In this document: positions 1-5,788 of the stretch, one piece after another
Position numbering within the stretch: position 1 is the stretch's first letter
Layout of the letters: each line of letters opens with the position of its first letter
NCBI GenBank assembly: GCA_021840785.1
Contig: JAKBXD010000015.1
Location: forward strand, 1 to 19,354
Reading direction: 5' to 3'
DNA from: Pseudomonadota bacterium
Lineage (GTDB): Bacteria > Pseudomonadota > Gammaproteobacteria > Acidithiobacillales > Acidithiobacillaceae
Length of the DNA: 19,354 nucleotides
Made by a program: the position numbers and the translations under genes
The notes under the pieces: generated by a model
The model's database searches: none
Told to the model about the DNA's origin: nothing
Seen by the model: only the letters and a program-made list of their open reading frames with translations

Positions 1-43
1 TTGTTGAGCGAATCTGGACTAGTATACCATCGCTTTAAAGACA

Positions 44-70
44 CAAAAAAAGACGGACCAGAAGTCCGTC
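44..70 (-). terminator. Rho-independent terminator on the minus strand, no visible gene
   Basis: A perfect 7-bp stem (GACGGAC at 52-58, GTCCGTC at 64-70) encloses a 5-nt loop. Read on the minus strand it is followed at once by a run of seven T (45-51 on the plus strand are A), the classic intrinsic terminator form. On the plus strand the hairpin has no T tail, so it should stop right-to-left transcription. No minus-strand coding frame is seen to its right, where the two-component genes are on the plus strand. The terminated transcript is therefore either a small RNA starting within roughly 71-260 or antisense RNA from farther right. Confidence 0.7.
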
Positions 71-198
71 CAATAGCCGCAAAACAACCGCTACAAAACT
101 TGTGTTGCAATCGCCCGCCCTTAAAGTTTATGTCGACCGATTGTCTGACCCTTTCGCTCCACTCCACCTTTTGGTTTGGGTACCGTTGCTGCCTATGG

Positions 199-207
199 TG
201 GTATAGT
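199..207 (+). promoter_or_regulatory. Candidate extended -10 promoter of the two-component operon
   Basis: TGGTATAGT matches the extended -10 form TGnTATAAT with one hexamer mismatch and lies about 53 nt before the response regulator start. No good -35 hexamer is present 17 nt upstream, which fits an extended -10 promoter but lowers certainty. Transcription would start near 213-214. Confidence 0.4.
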
Positions 208-259
208 AACTCTGACATATTTCGAGAATATTTCCGGAAAAGGGTTTTGCGAGGCCGAG

Positions 260-943
260 ATGGCAGTCGTTTTGATAGTGGATGATGATCAGCGGCTTGC
301 AGCCATGCTGCAGGAGTTTCTCGAAGCTCAGGGCTTCGCGGTGCTATTGGCGGCTAATGGACAGCAGATGCGTCAACAAATGGCGGCGGGTCCGGTGGAT
401 GTGATGGTGCTCGACTGGATGTTACCGGGACAGGATGGCATAAGTCTCGCCAAAGAGTTGCGCAGTAAGGATGGCGGGCCTCCTATTCTTATGCTCTCGG
501 CCCGTGGCGAAGACGAAGAACGTATCCTTGGACTGGAAAGCGGTGTTGATGATTATCTGGCAAAACCTTTCAATGCGCGGGAGCTGGTGGCGCGTTTGCG
601 GGCCTTGTTACGTCGCAGCGGGAAAGACGAGGGTGGCGAAAAACTCCACTTTGGTGATTTCCGTTTGCATATGGCCGAGCGGCAACTCTATCGTGGTGAT
701 ATGGAGATTGACGTGAATCCGGCGGAAATGGAGTTGTTGCTGGTCTTCGCGCAGCGCCCGCGACGTATACTGAGTCGCGATCTTCTGCTGCAGTTGTTGG
801 GCGGAGAGGAGGACGGGCGCTTTGACCGGAGTATAGATGTGCGGGTGACCCGTCTGCGCAAAATTATTGAAGAGAATCCCCGGCAACCACGCTTTTTGCA
901 GACAGAGCGTGGCGCTGGATATCGGTTCATGCCTGTCCCATGA
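260..943 (+). CDS. OmpR-family response regulator (receiver plus winged-helix DNA-binding domain)
   Basis: This is a 227-residue cytoplasmic transcription factor activated by phosphorylation from the downstream histidine kinase. The receiver domain covers about residues 1-115, with acidic residues D8-D10, phospho-acceptor D52 (in VLDWMLPG), switch S80 and lysine K102 (in LAKPF). The C-terminal winged-helix domain covers about 130-225 and carries the OmpR-like stretch RSIDVRVTRLR followed by a GAGYRF wing. The ATG at 260 was chosen because the family begins directly with the first beta strand (AVVLIVDDD); the frame is open farther upstream but adds an unlike 28-residue tail. The stop overlaps the kinase start by 4 nt (ATGA), implying translational coupling. 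The C-terminal domain resembles OmpR more than PhoB, but the regulon cannot be read from sequence. Confidence 0.93.
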   Translation: MAVVLIVDDDQRLAAMLQEFLEAQGFAVLLAANGQQMRQQMAAGPVDVMVLDWMLPGQDGISLAKELRSKDGGPPILMLSARGEDEERILGLESGVDDYLAKPFNARELVARLRALLRRSGKDEGGEKLHFGDFRLHMAERQLYRGDMEIDVNPAEMELLLVFAQRPRRILSRDLLLQLLGGEEDGRFDRSIDVRVTRLRKIIEENPRQPRFLQTERGAGYRFMPVP

Positions 944-2235
944 GCCTGTGGCGCGGACGCAGCCTGTTTTCGCAAACGGCCTGGACCTTGGGGCTGGGCA
1001 TTGTTGTTCTACAGATTCTGACCTTGGTGATCATTGTGGCTACGGTGCTATATCCGCTGGCCGAGCGCTCGGCGGAGGATCTGGCAGGTTTGATTGTGAT
1101 CAGTGCGAAAACCTATGCCGAATTGTCTCCGCAAGAGCGCCCCACTTTTTTAGCCAGTCTGCAGGCCGACAATGGGATAGAAATTGCCGCGCATCTGGAT
1201 CGTTCCATAAAGCACACCCATGGGCATATATATGGCTGGTTGCTGAGTCGCGCGCTGGCCAGGCGCTTAGGAAACCCCGTGCGTGTGGATGTGTTGGGCG
1301 GAAGCGTGCGTACGTTTTGGGTGCCGGTTACTGTTTCCGGACAAACGGCTTGGGTACATTTTGACCGAGGACGGTTGGCATCGTCTCTTCCTGTCGCCAT
1401 GATTTTTGTGCTGGCTTTTTCAACACTCGCGCTGTTGGTGCTGACGATGATTCTGGTACGCCGGGTATTACGGCCTCTCGGCGTGATTTCAGAGGCATTG
1501 CGTGGATCGTTAAAGGCACCTCTGCCGAGTCTGCCGCGCGGCGGTGCTTATGAGTTCCAGGATATCCTCAATATTTTCGATAACCTGCGAACCCGTTTAC
1601 AGGCGATGATTAATCATCAGTCGTTGTTGCTGGCCGGAATCTCCCACGATCTGCGTTCACCGCTGGCGCGCCTGCGTATGGCCTGGGAACTGTTGCCGAA
1701 GACCACGCCGCAACGTCTTCGGGATGGTATGTTGCAGGATATGGAGCGGATGGATGAGTTGCTGGCCCAATCTCTTGCGCTGGGTCGTGGTATGGCGGCG
1801 AAGGTGGCGGATTTTGATCTGGTGGTATTGCTGACCGAAGTGGGCGCGGATTTCGCGCGGGAGGGCGGCCACTGGGAGGCGGTATTACCGCGCCGTTATC
1901 CCTTCCGGGGAGACCGGGAGGCTTTGCGCCGTCTGCTGTCCAATCTTTTAGATAATGCTTTGCGTTACGGCGGCGGGAGGATGACGGCAGAGTTTAAGAA
2001 AATGCCGGGGCATCTCCTGTTGCGTCTGTGCGATGCCGGCCCGGGAATCCCGGAGGCGGATCTGGAGAAAGTTTTTGAACCGTTCATTCGTCTGGATGAT
2101 GCGCGCGGGCATAGTGAGGGCAGTGGCCTTGGTCTGGCTATCGCCCGTCAATTGGCAGAAGCGCAGGGGATGCGCCTGCGCCTTTTTAATGTCACTGGTG
2201 GCGGGCTTTGTGCGGAATTGTCTTGGACAGTGTGA
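940..2235 (+). CDS. EnvZ-like membrane sensor histidine kinase
   Basis: A 431-residue inner-membrane kinase, partner of the overlapping response regulator. The first membrane helix lies near residues 15-38, then a periplasmic sensor region of about 110 residues, a second helix near 152-173, and a HAMP linker to about 222. The dimerisation box has phospho-acceptor H236 in GISHDLRSPLARLR, very like EnvZ. The ATPase domain shows the N box (N339 in LLDNALRYG), the G1 box D365-A-G-P-G and the G2 box G394-S-G-L-G-L. All catalytic motifs are intact, so it should be functional as kinase and phosphatase. The stimulus is unknown. A possible short frame starts in the overlapping GTG of its last codons, and an Slp-type lipoprotein gene lies about 200 nt downstream, so envelope stress or porin-type control is an inference. 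Confidence 0.93.
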   Translation: MSLWRGRSLFSQTAWTLGLGIVVLQILTLVIIVATVLYPLAERSAEDLAGLIVISAKTYAELSPQERPTFLASLQADNGIEIAAHLDRSIKHTHGHIYGWLLSRALARRLGNPVRVDVLGGSVRTFWVPVTVSGQTAWVHFDRGRLASSLPVAMIFVLAFSTLALLVLTMILVRRVLRPLGVISEALRGSLKAPLPSLPRGGAYEFQDILNIFDNLRTRLQAMINHQSLLLAGISHDLRSPLARLRMAWELLPKTTPQRLRDGMLQDMERMDELLAQSLALGRGMAAKVADFDLVVLLTEVGADFAREGGHWEAVLPRRYPFRGDREALRRLLSNLLDNALRYGGGRMTAEFKKMPGHLLLRLCDAGPGIPEADLEKVFEPFIRLDDARGHSEGSGLGLAIARQLAEAQGMRLRLFNVTGGGLCAELSWTV

Positions 2236-2369
2236 ACGGACACCGACTGGGGTTGCCGAAAAAGTTGCTACTGGTGACCGTGCGGGAGATCGTTTGTCGG
2301 CATGTGCCGGCTGGTGAAACTTTTGTGACGCTTGATATGGTCCTGCAGCCACTTGGTTTGACGCAGTAA
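2232..2369 (+). CDS. Possible small ORF (45 codons) overlapping the kinase stop
   Basis: A GTG at 2232-2234 shares 4 nt with the kinase stop codon, a common sign of coupled translation, and opens a 45-codon frame ending in TAA at 2367-2369. The predicted peptide has a basic N-terminus (LPKKLLLVTVREIV), one cysteine (C22), and the segment GETFVTLDMVLQPLG, which looks protein-like rather than random. I see no signal peptide, membrane helix or known domain, and no clear Shine-Dalgarno sequence apart from coupling. It could equally be leftover sequence or the start of a broken gene. No function is assigned. Confidence 0.35.
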   Translation: MNGHRLGLPKKLLLVTVREIVCRHVPAGETFVTLDMVLQPLGLTQ

Positions 2370-2434
2370 TGTGCTCAGGAAATGGTCCACACTGTGGTGT
2401 TTGTCTGTGAATGATGGCGATGCGGGAGAGTGCA

Positions 2435-2971
2435 ATGAACACATTGAAGGCATTGACGGGTGTGATTGCGGTGATGGTTTTGGGGGGGTGCGCAACGGTT
2501 ACGCCGGTGAGTGGGCAGTTTCCGCCCATTACACCGCGTCAGGCGCAGACGGGGGCGGAAAACGGAAAGCTGGTGCGCTGGGGTGGAATACTGATTCAGG
2601 CGCAGCCGAAGGCTCAGGAGACCTGCTTTACGGTAATGGCGCTGCCACTACATCAGGATGGACGGCCTTATCTGGGTCGGAAAAAGTCCGATGAAGGGCG
2701 ATTTATCGCCTGTGCCCCAGGGTTCTACGACCCGGCGCTTTACGCGGCGGGAAGGGAACTTACCTTTGTGGGGACGGTGGCGGGGGTGCAGATGGAAAAG
2801 ATTGGAGGGTATGAGTATCCTTACCCGCGACTGCGGGCCGGTACCGTGTATTTGTGGCCGTTGGAAGTACGTGAGCCCGCCACGAGTACGGTCTTTATTA
2901 ACGGGGGCTGGGGTGGCGGTCCTTGGGGACCTTGGGGTTGGTGGGGAGGCCCAGGCTGGGGATGGCGTTAA
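2435..2971 (+). CDS. slp: Slp-family outer-membrane lipoprotein with Gly/Trp-rich tail
   Basis: A 178-residue envelope lipoprotein. The signal peptide runs over residues 1-18 with lipobox L-G-G-C, so mature protein would start at lipidated C19; residue 20 is Ala, not Asp, so sorting to the outer membrane is expected. Slp-family features are the strand VRWGGILIQAQ (47-57), the segment GRFIACAPGFYDPALY (88-103), and YEYPYPRLRAGTVYLWP. Slp proteins are starvation or acid-stress lipoproteins in enterobacteria; the exact role is unclear. The ATG at 2435 was chosen over earlier in-frame ATGs because GGGAG sits 6 nt before it and it begins directly with the signal peptide. Unusual is the last 22 residues, almost only Gly, Trp and Pro. 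Two conserved-looking cysteines (64 and 93) could pair. Confidence 0.85.
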   Translation: MNTLKALTGVIAVMVLGGCATVTPVSGQFPPITPRQAQTGAENGKLVRWGGILIQAQPKAQETCFTVMALPLHQDGRPYLGRKKSDEGRFIACAPGFYDPALYAAGRELTFVGTVAGVQMEKIGGYEYPYPRLRAGTVYLWPLEVREPATSTVFINGGWGGGPWGPWGWWGGPGWGWR

Positions 2972-2980
2972 TCTTTGATT

Positions 2981-3007
2981 GCCTGTCCGGTCTTGCTTAG
3001 GGCAGGC
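2981..3007 (+). terminator. Weak stem-loop after the slp-like gene
   Basis: GCCTGTCC (2981-2988) can pair with GGGCAGGC (3000-3007), 8 bp with one G-U pair and an 11-nt loop, starting 9 nt after the lipoprotein stop. Only three T follow, so it is at best a weak terminator. It may separate the lipoprotein transcript from the tRNA promoter just beyond. Confidence 0.4.
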
Positions 3008-3021
3008 AGACCCTTTAGTAT
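2993..3021 (+). promoter_or_regulatory. Candidate sigma70 promoter for tRNA-Leu
   Basis: TTGCTT (2993-2998) and TAGTAT (3016-3021) are 17 nt apart, placing the start of transcription about 10 nt before the mature tRNA. The -35 hexamer is poor and an overlapping TATATA at 3019-3024 is an alternative -10. It overlaps the loop of the preceding stem. Confidence 0.35.
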
Positions 3022-3036
3022 ATACGCTGGTATTTT

Positions 3037-3123
3037 GCCGGGATGGCGGAACTGGTAGACGCGCCGGACTCAAAATCCGGTGGTGGTGACATCGTGTCGG
3101 TTCGAGTCCGACTCTCGGTACCA
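3037..3123 (+). tRNA. tRNA-Leu (anticodon CAA)
   Basis: This is a complete 87-nt class II tRNA that reads UUG codons. The acceptor stem is GCCGGGA paired with TCTCGGT, with G-U pairs at two places including position 1-72. The D arm follows with AACTGGTAGAC. The anticodon stem CCGGA/TCCGG holds loop CTCAAAA, giving anticodon CAA at 3071-3073. A 15-nt variable arm, as expected for leucine tRNAs, lies at 3081-3095. The T arm is GTCGG-TTCGAGT-CCGAC, and the encoded 3' end is ACCA. An intrinsic terminator follows 14 nt later. No duplicated 3' end or integrase gene is seen nearby, so it is not visibly used as an integration site. Confidence 0.96.
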
Positions 3124-3136
3124 AAAAGCTGAAGAA

Positions 3137-3160
3137 GCCCGGTTTTGCCGGGTTTTTTTG
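3137..3160 (+). terminator. Rho-independent terminator of tRNA-Leu
   Basis: CCCGG (3138-3142) pairs with CCGGG (3148-3152) across a TTTTG loop, followed by seven T (3153-3159). A weaker G-T and A-T extension lengthens the stem. It should end the tRNA transcript. The next gene starts only 33 nt later. Confidence 0.85.
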
Positions 3161-3192
3161 TAACCGTTTTTTCACGGAGCTAGGGGGTTGGC

Positions 3193-3714
3193 ATGGCGAT
3201 GCAGCGGCGGTTGGCGTGGTTAGCGGTGGCAGCAGGCGTGGTGGCAACGCTACCGCTTGGCGGGTGTGTGGCGCTCCTTGCAGCCGGAGCTGGCGGCGGG
3301 GCGGTGGCTTACGCGGAGAACGGCGGGGTCGCCAATTTCTACGCGTTCTACCCGACTTCGGTGAGTCGGGTCAGTGCGGCATCCCGGGCGGCATTCGGAG
3401 AAATGGACATTCGCTATAACGGTGAAATCCACAAGAGTCCTTCTAAGCTTTTGCTTGAAGGTACCACCCAGGATGGACAGACGGCTAAGGTGACGCTAAC
3501 CTCCATGGCAACGGATGTTACCAAGGCCAATATCCGCATTGGGACTTTGGGTGACAAGCCGCTGTCCTTGCAGTTTCAAAAACTGCTTTCGCAGCGGCTG
3601 GGATTGGCTGCCAGCGCGGAAGCCCCGGCGGGGACGGGGTTGCCGCCGCCTTCGGCCAGCAGCCAGCCAACGGCGCCACAGCAGCCTGAGCAGCAAACAA
3701 TTCCATTACAGTAA
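3193..3714 (+). CDS. DUF3568-like envelope lipoprotein
   Basis: A 173-residue predicted lipoprotein of unknown function. The signal peptide ends in lipobox L-G-G-C with C25 as lipid site, followed by a glycine/alanine-rich stretch and AENGGVANFYAFYPTSVSRV. The central region (about 50-135) fits the DUF3568 pattern: a strand pair, a helix (SAASRAAFGEMDIRY), then a strand-rich part ending in KANIRIGTLGDKPLS and a final helix. Residues 140-173 are a low-complexity Ala/Pro/Gln/Ser tail, probably disordered. The ATG at 3193 is preceded by AGGGGG at about 3182-3187; an ATG two codons later is also possible. It lies just behind the tRNA terminator with little room for its own promoter. The family assignment rests on pattern memory. 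Confidence 0.75.
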   Translation: MAMQRRLAWLAVAAGVVATLPLGGCVALLAAGAGGGAVAYAENGGVANFYAFYPTSVSRVSAASRAAFGEMDIRYNGEIHKSPSKLLLEGTTQDGQTAKVTLTSMATDVTKANIRIGTLGDKPLSLQFQKLLSQRLGLAASAEAPAGTGLPPPSASSQPTAPQQPEQQTIPLQ

Positions 3715-3824
3715 TCCACTTCTTTATTCCATGACTGGATTCGGGTTGCGTGCTGTTGGAGATGGCGCCCTAACGCCTTAATATAGCTGATCTGCGTAAC
3801 AAGAAAAATGACATTGATATAAAA

Positions 3825-3857
3825 ACGTCATAAAAGGTTCATAAAACTGTCACATTG
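3825..3857 (+). promoter_or_regulatory. Pho-box-like repeats upstream of exbB
   Basis: Three 11-bp units follow one another: ACGTCATAAAA (3825-3835), GGTTCATAAAA (3836-3846), CTGTCACATTG (3847-3857). The last two closely match the PhoB site, whose consensus is two CTGTCAT-type half-sites in 11-bp register. The CTGTCAC half-site ends exactly 10 nt before a -10 hexamer at 3864, the spacing I recall for the Escherichia coli pstS promoter. This implies activation by PhoB when phosphate is scarce, which fits the phosphoesterase gene at the end of the operon. The match is by eye. Confidence 0.65.
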
Positions 3858-3861
3858 ATTT

Positions 3862-3869
3862 GCTATGGT
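3862..3869 (+). promoter_or_regulatory. Extended -10 element of the exbB operon promoter
   Basis: A TG one base before TATGGT (3864-3869) forms an extended -10 motif. No normal -35 hexamer is present; the Pho-box-like half-site occupies that place, as in activator-dependent Pho promoters. Transcription would begin near 3876, about 22 nt before the exbB start. Confidence 0.5.
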
Positions 3870-3897
3870 GGTCCTTTCGGTTGATAGAGGGGCTACC

Positions 3898-4581
3898 ATG
3901 AACCCGCAATATCTCATTCATCTCGCCAACTATTCAGATGGCGTTCTTTACGTGCTCGGTACTCTGCTGCTGCTTGAACTGGCGGTGATAGTGGATCGCT
4001 TTTGGTACCTGCGGCGCACCATTTTGCGTGGGCTGGTGTTCGTGCAGGAGTTGGGTGGCCATGGTCGACTGGATCGTGAAACGCTTAGTAAAATGACCAT
4101 AGGCGCCGGGGATCTGCCCGAAGCCGCTTTGCTGCGAATGGCCGCTTCCCATCACGGACAGGTCAAGGGCGAAGCCCTCGCCAGCCGTCTGGAAGAAAGC
4201 GTGCTGGTATTGGCGCCGCAACTGGATCGCCGTCTGTGGTTGCTGGACACCATCATCACTTTGGCGCCGCTGCTGGGTTTGTTCGGCACGATTATCGGCA
4301 TGTTCCACGCCTTTTCGGTGCTGGCCGCGCCAGGACACGCTCCCGCGGCGGTCACCGGCGGTGTGGCTGACGCGCTGGTCGCCACGGCAACCGGCCTGTT
4401 TATCGCCATGCTCGGCCTGATCGCCTTCAATGCCTTCAACAATCAGGTGCGACAGATTCTTCTGCAACTGGATTCCGTAAAGACCATGCTGCTCAATCGG
4501 ATGGATGGTCAGCCCATGATCACGCCGGACGACAGCGGTAAGCAGCGCAGTGAAGTGCTGTCTGTGGCAAGGGCCAGTTGA
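3898..4581 (+). CDS. exbB: ExbB/TolQ/MotA-type proton channel subunit
   Basis: A 227-residue inner-membrane protein that with ExbD uses the proton gradient to energise TonB. Three membrane helices lie near residues 15-33, 118-140 and 157-180, with a cytoplasmic domain between the first two. The family signature is present: LAPLLGLFGTIIGMFHAF (123-140) with T131, and GVADALVATATGLFIA (155-170) with T163. Where E. coli ExbB has the membrane glutamate E176, this protein has aspartate D158, a conservative change. The ATG at 3898 follows AGAGGGG at 3886-3892; the frame is open upstream but lacks a ribosome site. It ends in TGATG, overlapping exbD by one base. It is the first gene of an operon with exbD, tonB and a phosphoesterase. 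Confidence 0.92.
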   Translation: MNPQYLIHLANYSDGVLYVLGTLLLLELAVIVDRFWYLRRTILRGLVFVQELGGHGRLDRETLSKMTIGAGDLPEAALLRMAASHHGQVKGEALASRLEESVLVLAPQLDRRLWLLDTIITLAPLLGLFGTIIGMFHAFSVLAAPGHAPAAVTGGVADALVATATGLFIAMLGLIAFNAFNNQVRQILLQLDSVKTMLLNRMDGQPMITPDDSGKQRSEVLSVARAS

Positions 4582-4982
4582 TGGAGCGCCGTTACTTCGA
4601 GCAGAAAAAGGGCCGGGTGGAGATCATCCCCATGATTGATATCATGCTTTTCCTGCTGGTGTTTTTTATCATGATTACTCTGCAAATGATCCCCGATAAG
4701 GGGCTGAATTTACAACTCCCGACCGCTAGTCGGGCACAGCAGCTTCCGCATCCGCACTACACCATCAATATCGATAAGGATGGCTCAGTGAATGTAAAGG
4801 GTCATCGCTATGATCTCGGCGGCCTGCAGGAAATGCTTGCCTCTGATAGCGATCCCGGCAAGACTCAGATCACCATTGTTGCCGACAAGGGAGTGCCCTT
4901 TCAGAACTTCGTTCATGTGATGGATCGCTGTCAGAAAGCTGGGGTGAGTGATATCGGGATTGCCGCGAAAGCGAGTAATTAG
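4581..4982 (+). CDS. exbD: ExbD/TolR-type subunit
   Basis: A 133-residue partner of ExbB with one N-terminal membrane helix (about 15-38) and a periplasmic domain. The proton-carrying aspartate is D20 in IIPMIDIMLFLLVFF, matching D25 of E. coli ExbD. The periplasmic part ends with the usual strand-helix pattern (TQITIVADKGVPFQNFVHVMDRC). The start is the ATG at 4581 in the TGATG junction with exbB; a TTG one codon earlier lies inside the exbB stop region and is less likely. Length is close to the family norm. It cannot be told from TolR by length alone, but the adjacent tonB and the absence of tolA or tolB point to ExbD. Confidence 0.92.
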   Translation: MERRYFEQKKGRVEIIPMIDIMLFLLVFFIMITLQMIPDKGLNLQLPTASRAQQLPHPHYTINIDKDGSVNVKGHRYDLGGLQEMLASDSDPGKTQITIVADKGVPFQNFVHVMDRCQKAGVSDIGIAAKASN

Positions 4983-5009
4983 GAAAAGTATATACGAGGA
5001 ATATAATCG

Positions 5010-5738
5010 GTGAATACAATTGTCAGTGATCCATCCTGGGCACCACAACGTCCGAAGGGGCATTTCGGACGCGCATTGTTGATTGGTGCAGTGTTAGAGG
5101 TAGTGTTGGTAGGTGGATTGATTTGGGGGGGTAGTAATACACCAGCACCTAAGCTAATGGTAAAGAAGATTATCGCCATTCACATGGTGCAACCGGCACC
5201 TCCCAAACCCAAGCCGGTGCCACCACCACCGAAGCCGGTAGTGCATCCGAAGCCGGTGCCTAAGCCGCTACCTCATCCCATTCCGCAGCCGAGGCCGAAG
5301 CCGGTAGTGCATCACGCGCCTGCGCCCAAGCCGTTGATGGCCAAAACACCCTTGCCTACGGCACCAGTGGTACCGCCTAGCCCGCCGGTAACCACGCCGC
5401 CACCGCCACCACCCCCTCCGGCGCCAAGCATGGCTGCGCGTGAGGCGGCTATAGATCAGTACGCTGGCATGGTGCGCACCCGTGTTCAGGCCGATGCGCA
5501 TGTTCCGGAGGCCGTCCGGCTGATGCATTTGAGTGGCACCGCCGTGATCACCTTCCGGCTGACGCCATCGGGCCGACTACTGTGGGCGAGAATTGCCCAA
5601 TCCAGTGGTGTGGGACCAATTGATAAGGCGGCGCTGAAATCGGTGGAAGAGGGTACTTATCCGCCCTTTACCAAGAATATGCCGAAGCATGCCAGCAATT
5701 TTAATGTGGAGGTACATTTATCAAGCCACTCCTCGTAG
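5010..5738 (+). CDS. tonB: TonB energy transducer
   Basis: A 242-residue protein that spans the periplasm and passes energy to outer-membrane receptors. The membrane anchor is about residues 22-40, followed by a proline-rich spacer (about 62-140) with many Lys-Pro, His-Pro and poly-Pro steps. The C-terminal TonB domain is about 145-238, with SGTAVITFRLTPSGRLLWA, SSG, IDKAALKSV and YPPF. The GTG start at 5010 is chosen because GAGGA at 4996-5000 lies 9 nt before it and the frame begins just after exbD (27 nt gap). By alignment with E. coli TonB from memory, the helix residues S16 and H20 correspond to G26 and E30 here, an unusual change. No TonB-dependent receptor gene is in the window, so the receptor must be elsewhere. 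Confidence 0.92.
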   Translation: MNTIVSDPSWAPQRPKGHFGRALLIGAVLEVVLVGGLIWGGSNTPAPKLMVKKIIAIHMVQPAPPKPKPVPPPPKPVVHPKPVPKPLPHPIPQPRPKPVVHHAPAPKPLMAKTPLPTAPVVPPSPPVTTPPPPPPPPAPSMAAREAAIDQYAGMVRTRVQADAHVPEAVRLMHLSGTAVITFRLTPSGRLLWARIAQSSGVGPIDKAALKSVEEGTYPPFTKNMPKHASNFNVEVHLSSHSS

Positions 5739-5788
5739 CGCTGGTGTGATAGTTTCATGGGTGATTGAGATGAACGAGGGTGTTTTCT

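Noticed and set aside
1..285. An open frame from the left edge through the response regulator start
   Set aside because: It crosses the minus-strand terminator and the promoter region, is in a different frame from the regulator and has no protein-like features.
1948..2529. A 193-codon minus-strand frame across the end of the kinase and the slp start
   Set aside because: It runs opposite the kinase ATPase domain and the lipoprotein signal peptide, with no domain of its own.
3037..3123. tRNA-Leu as an attachment site for an integrated element
   Set aside because: No integrase and no repeated tRNA 3' end are present; the flanking genes look like normal chromosome.
2648..3247. A 199-codon minus-strand frame covering the tRNA
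   Set aside because: It is antisense to the lipoprotein gene and passes through tRNA-Leu and its terminator.
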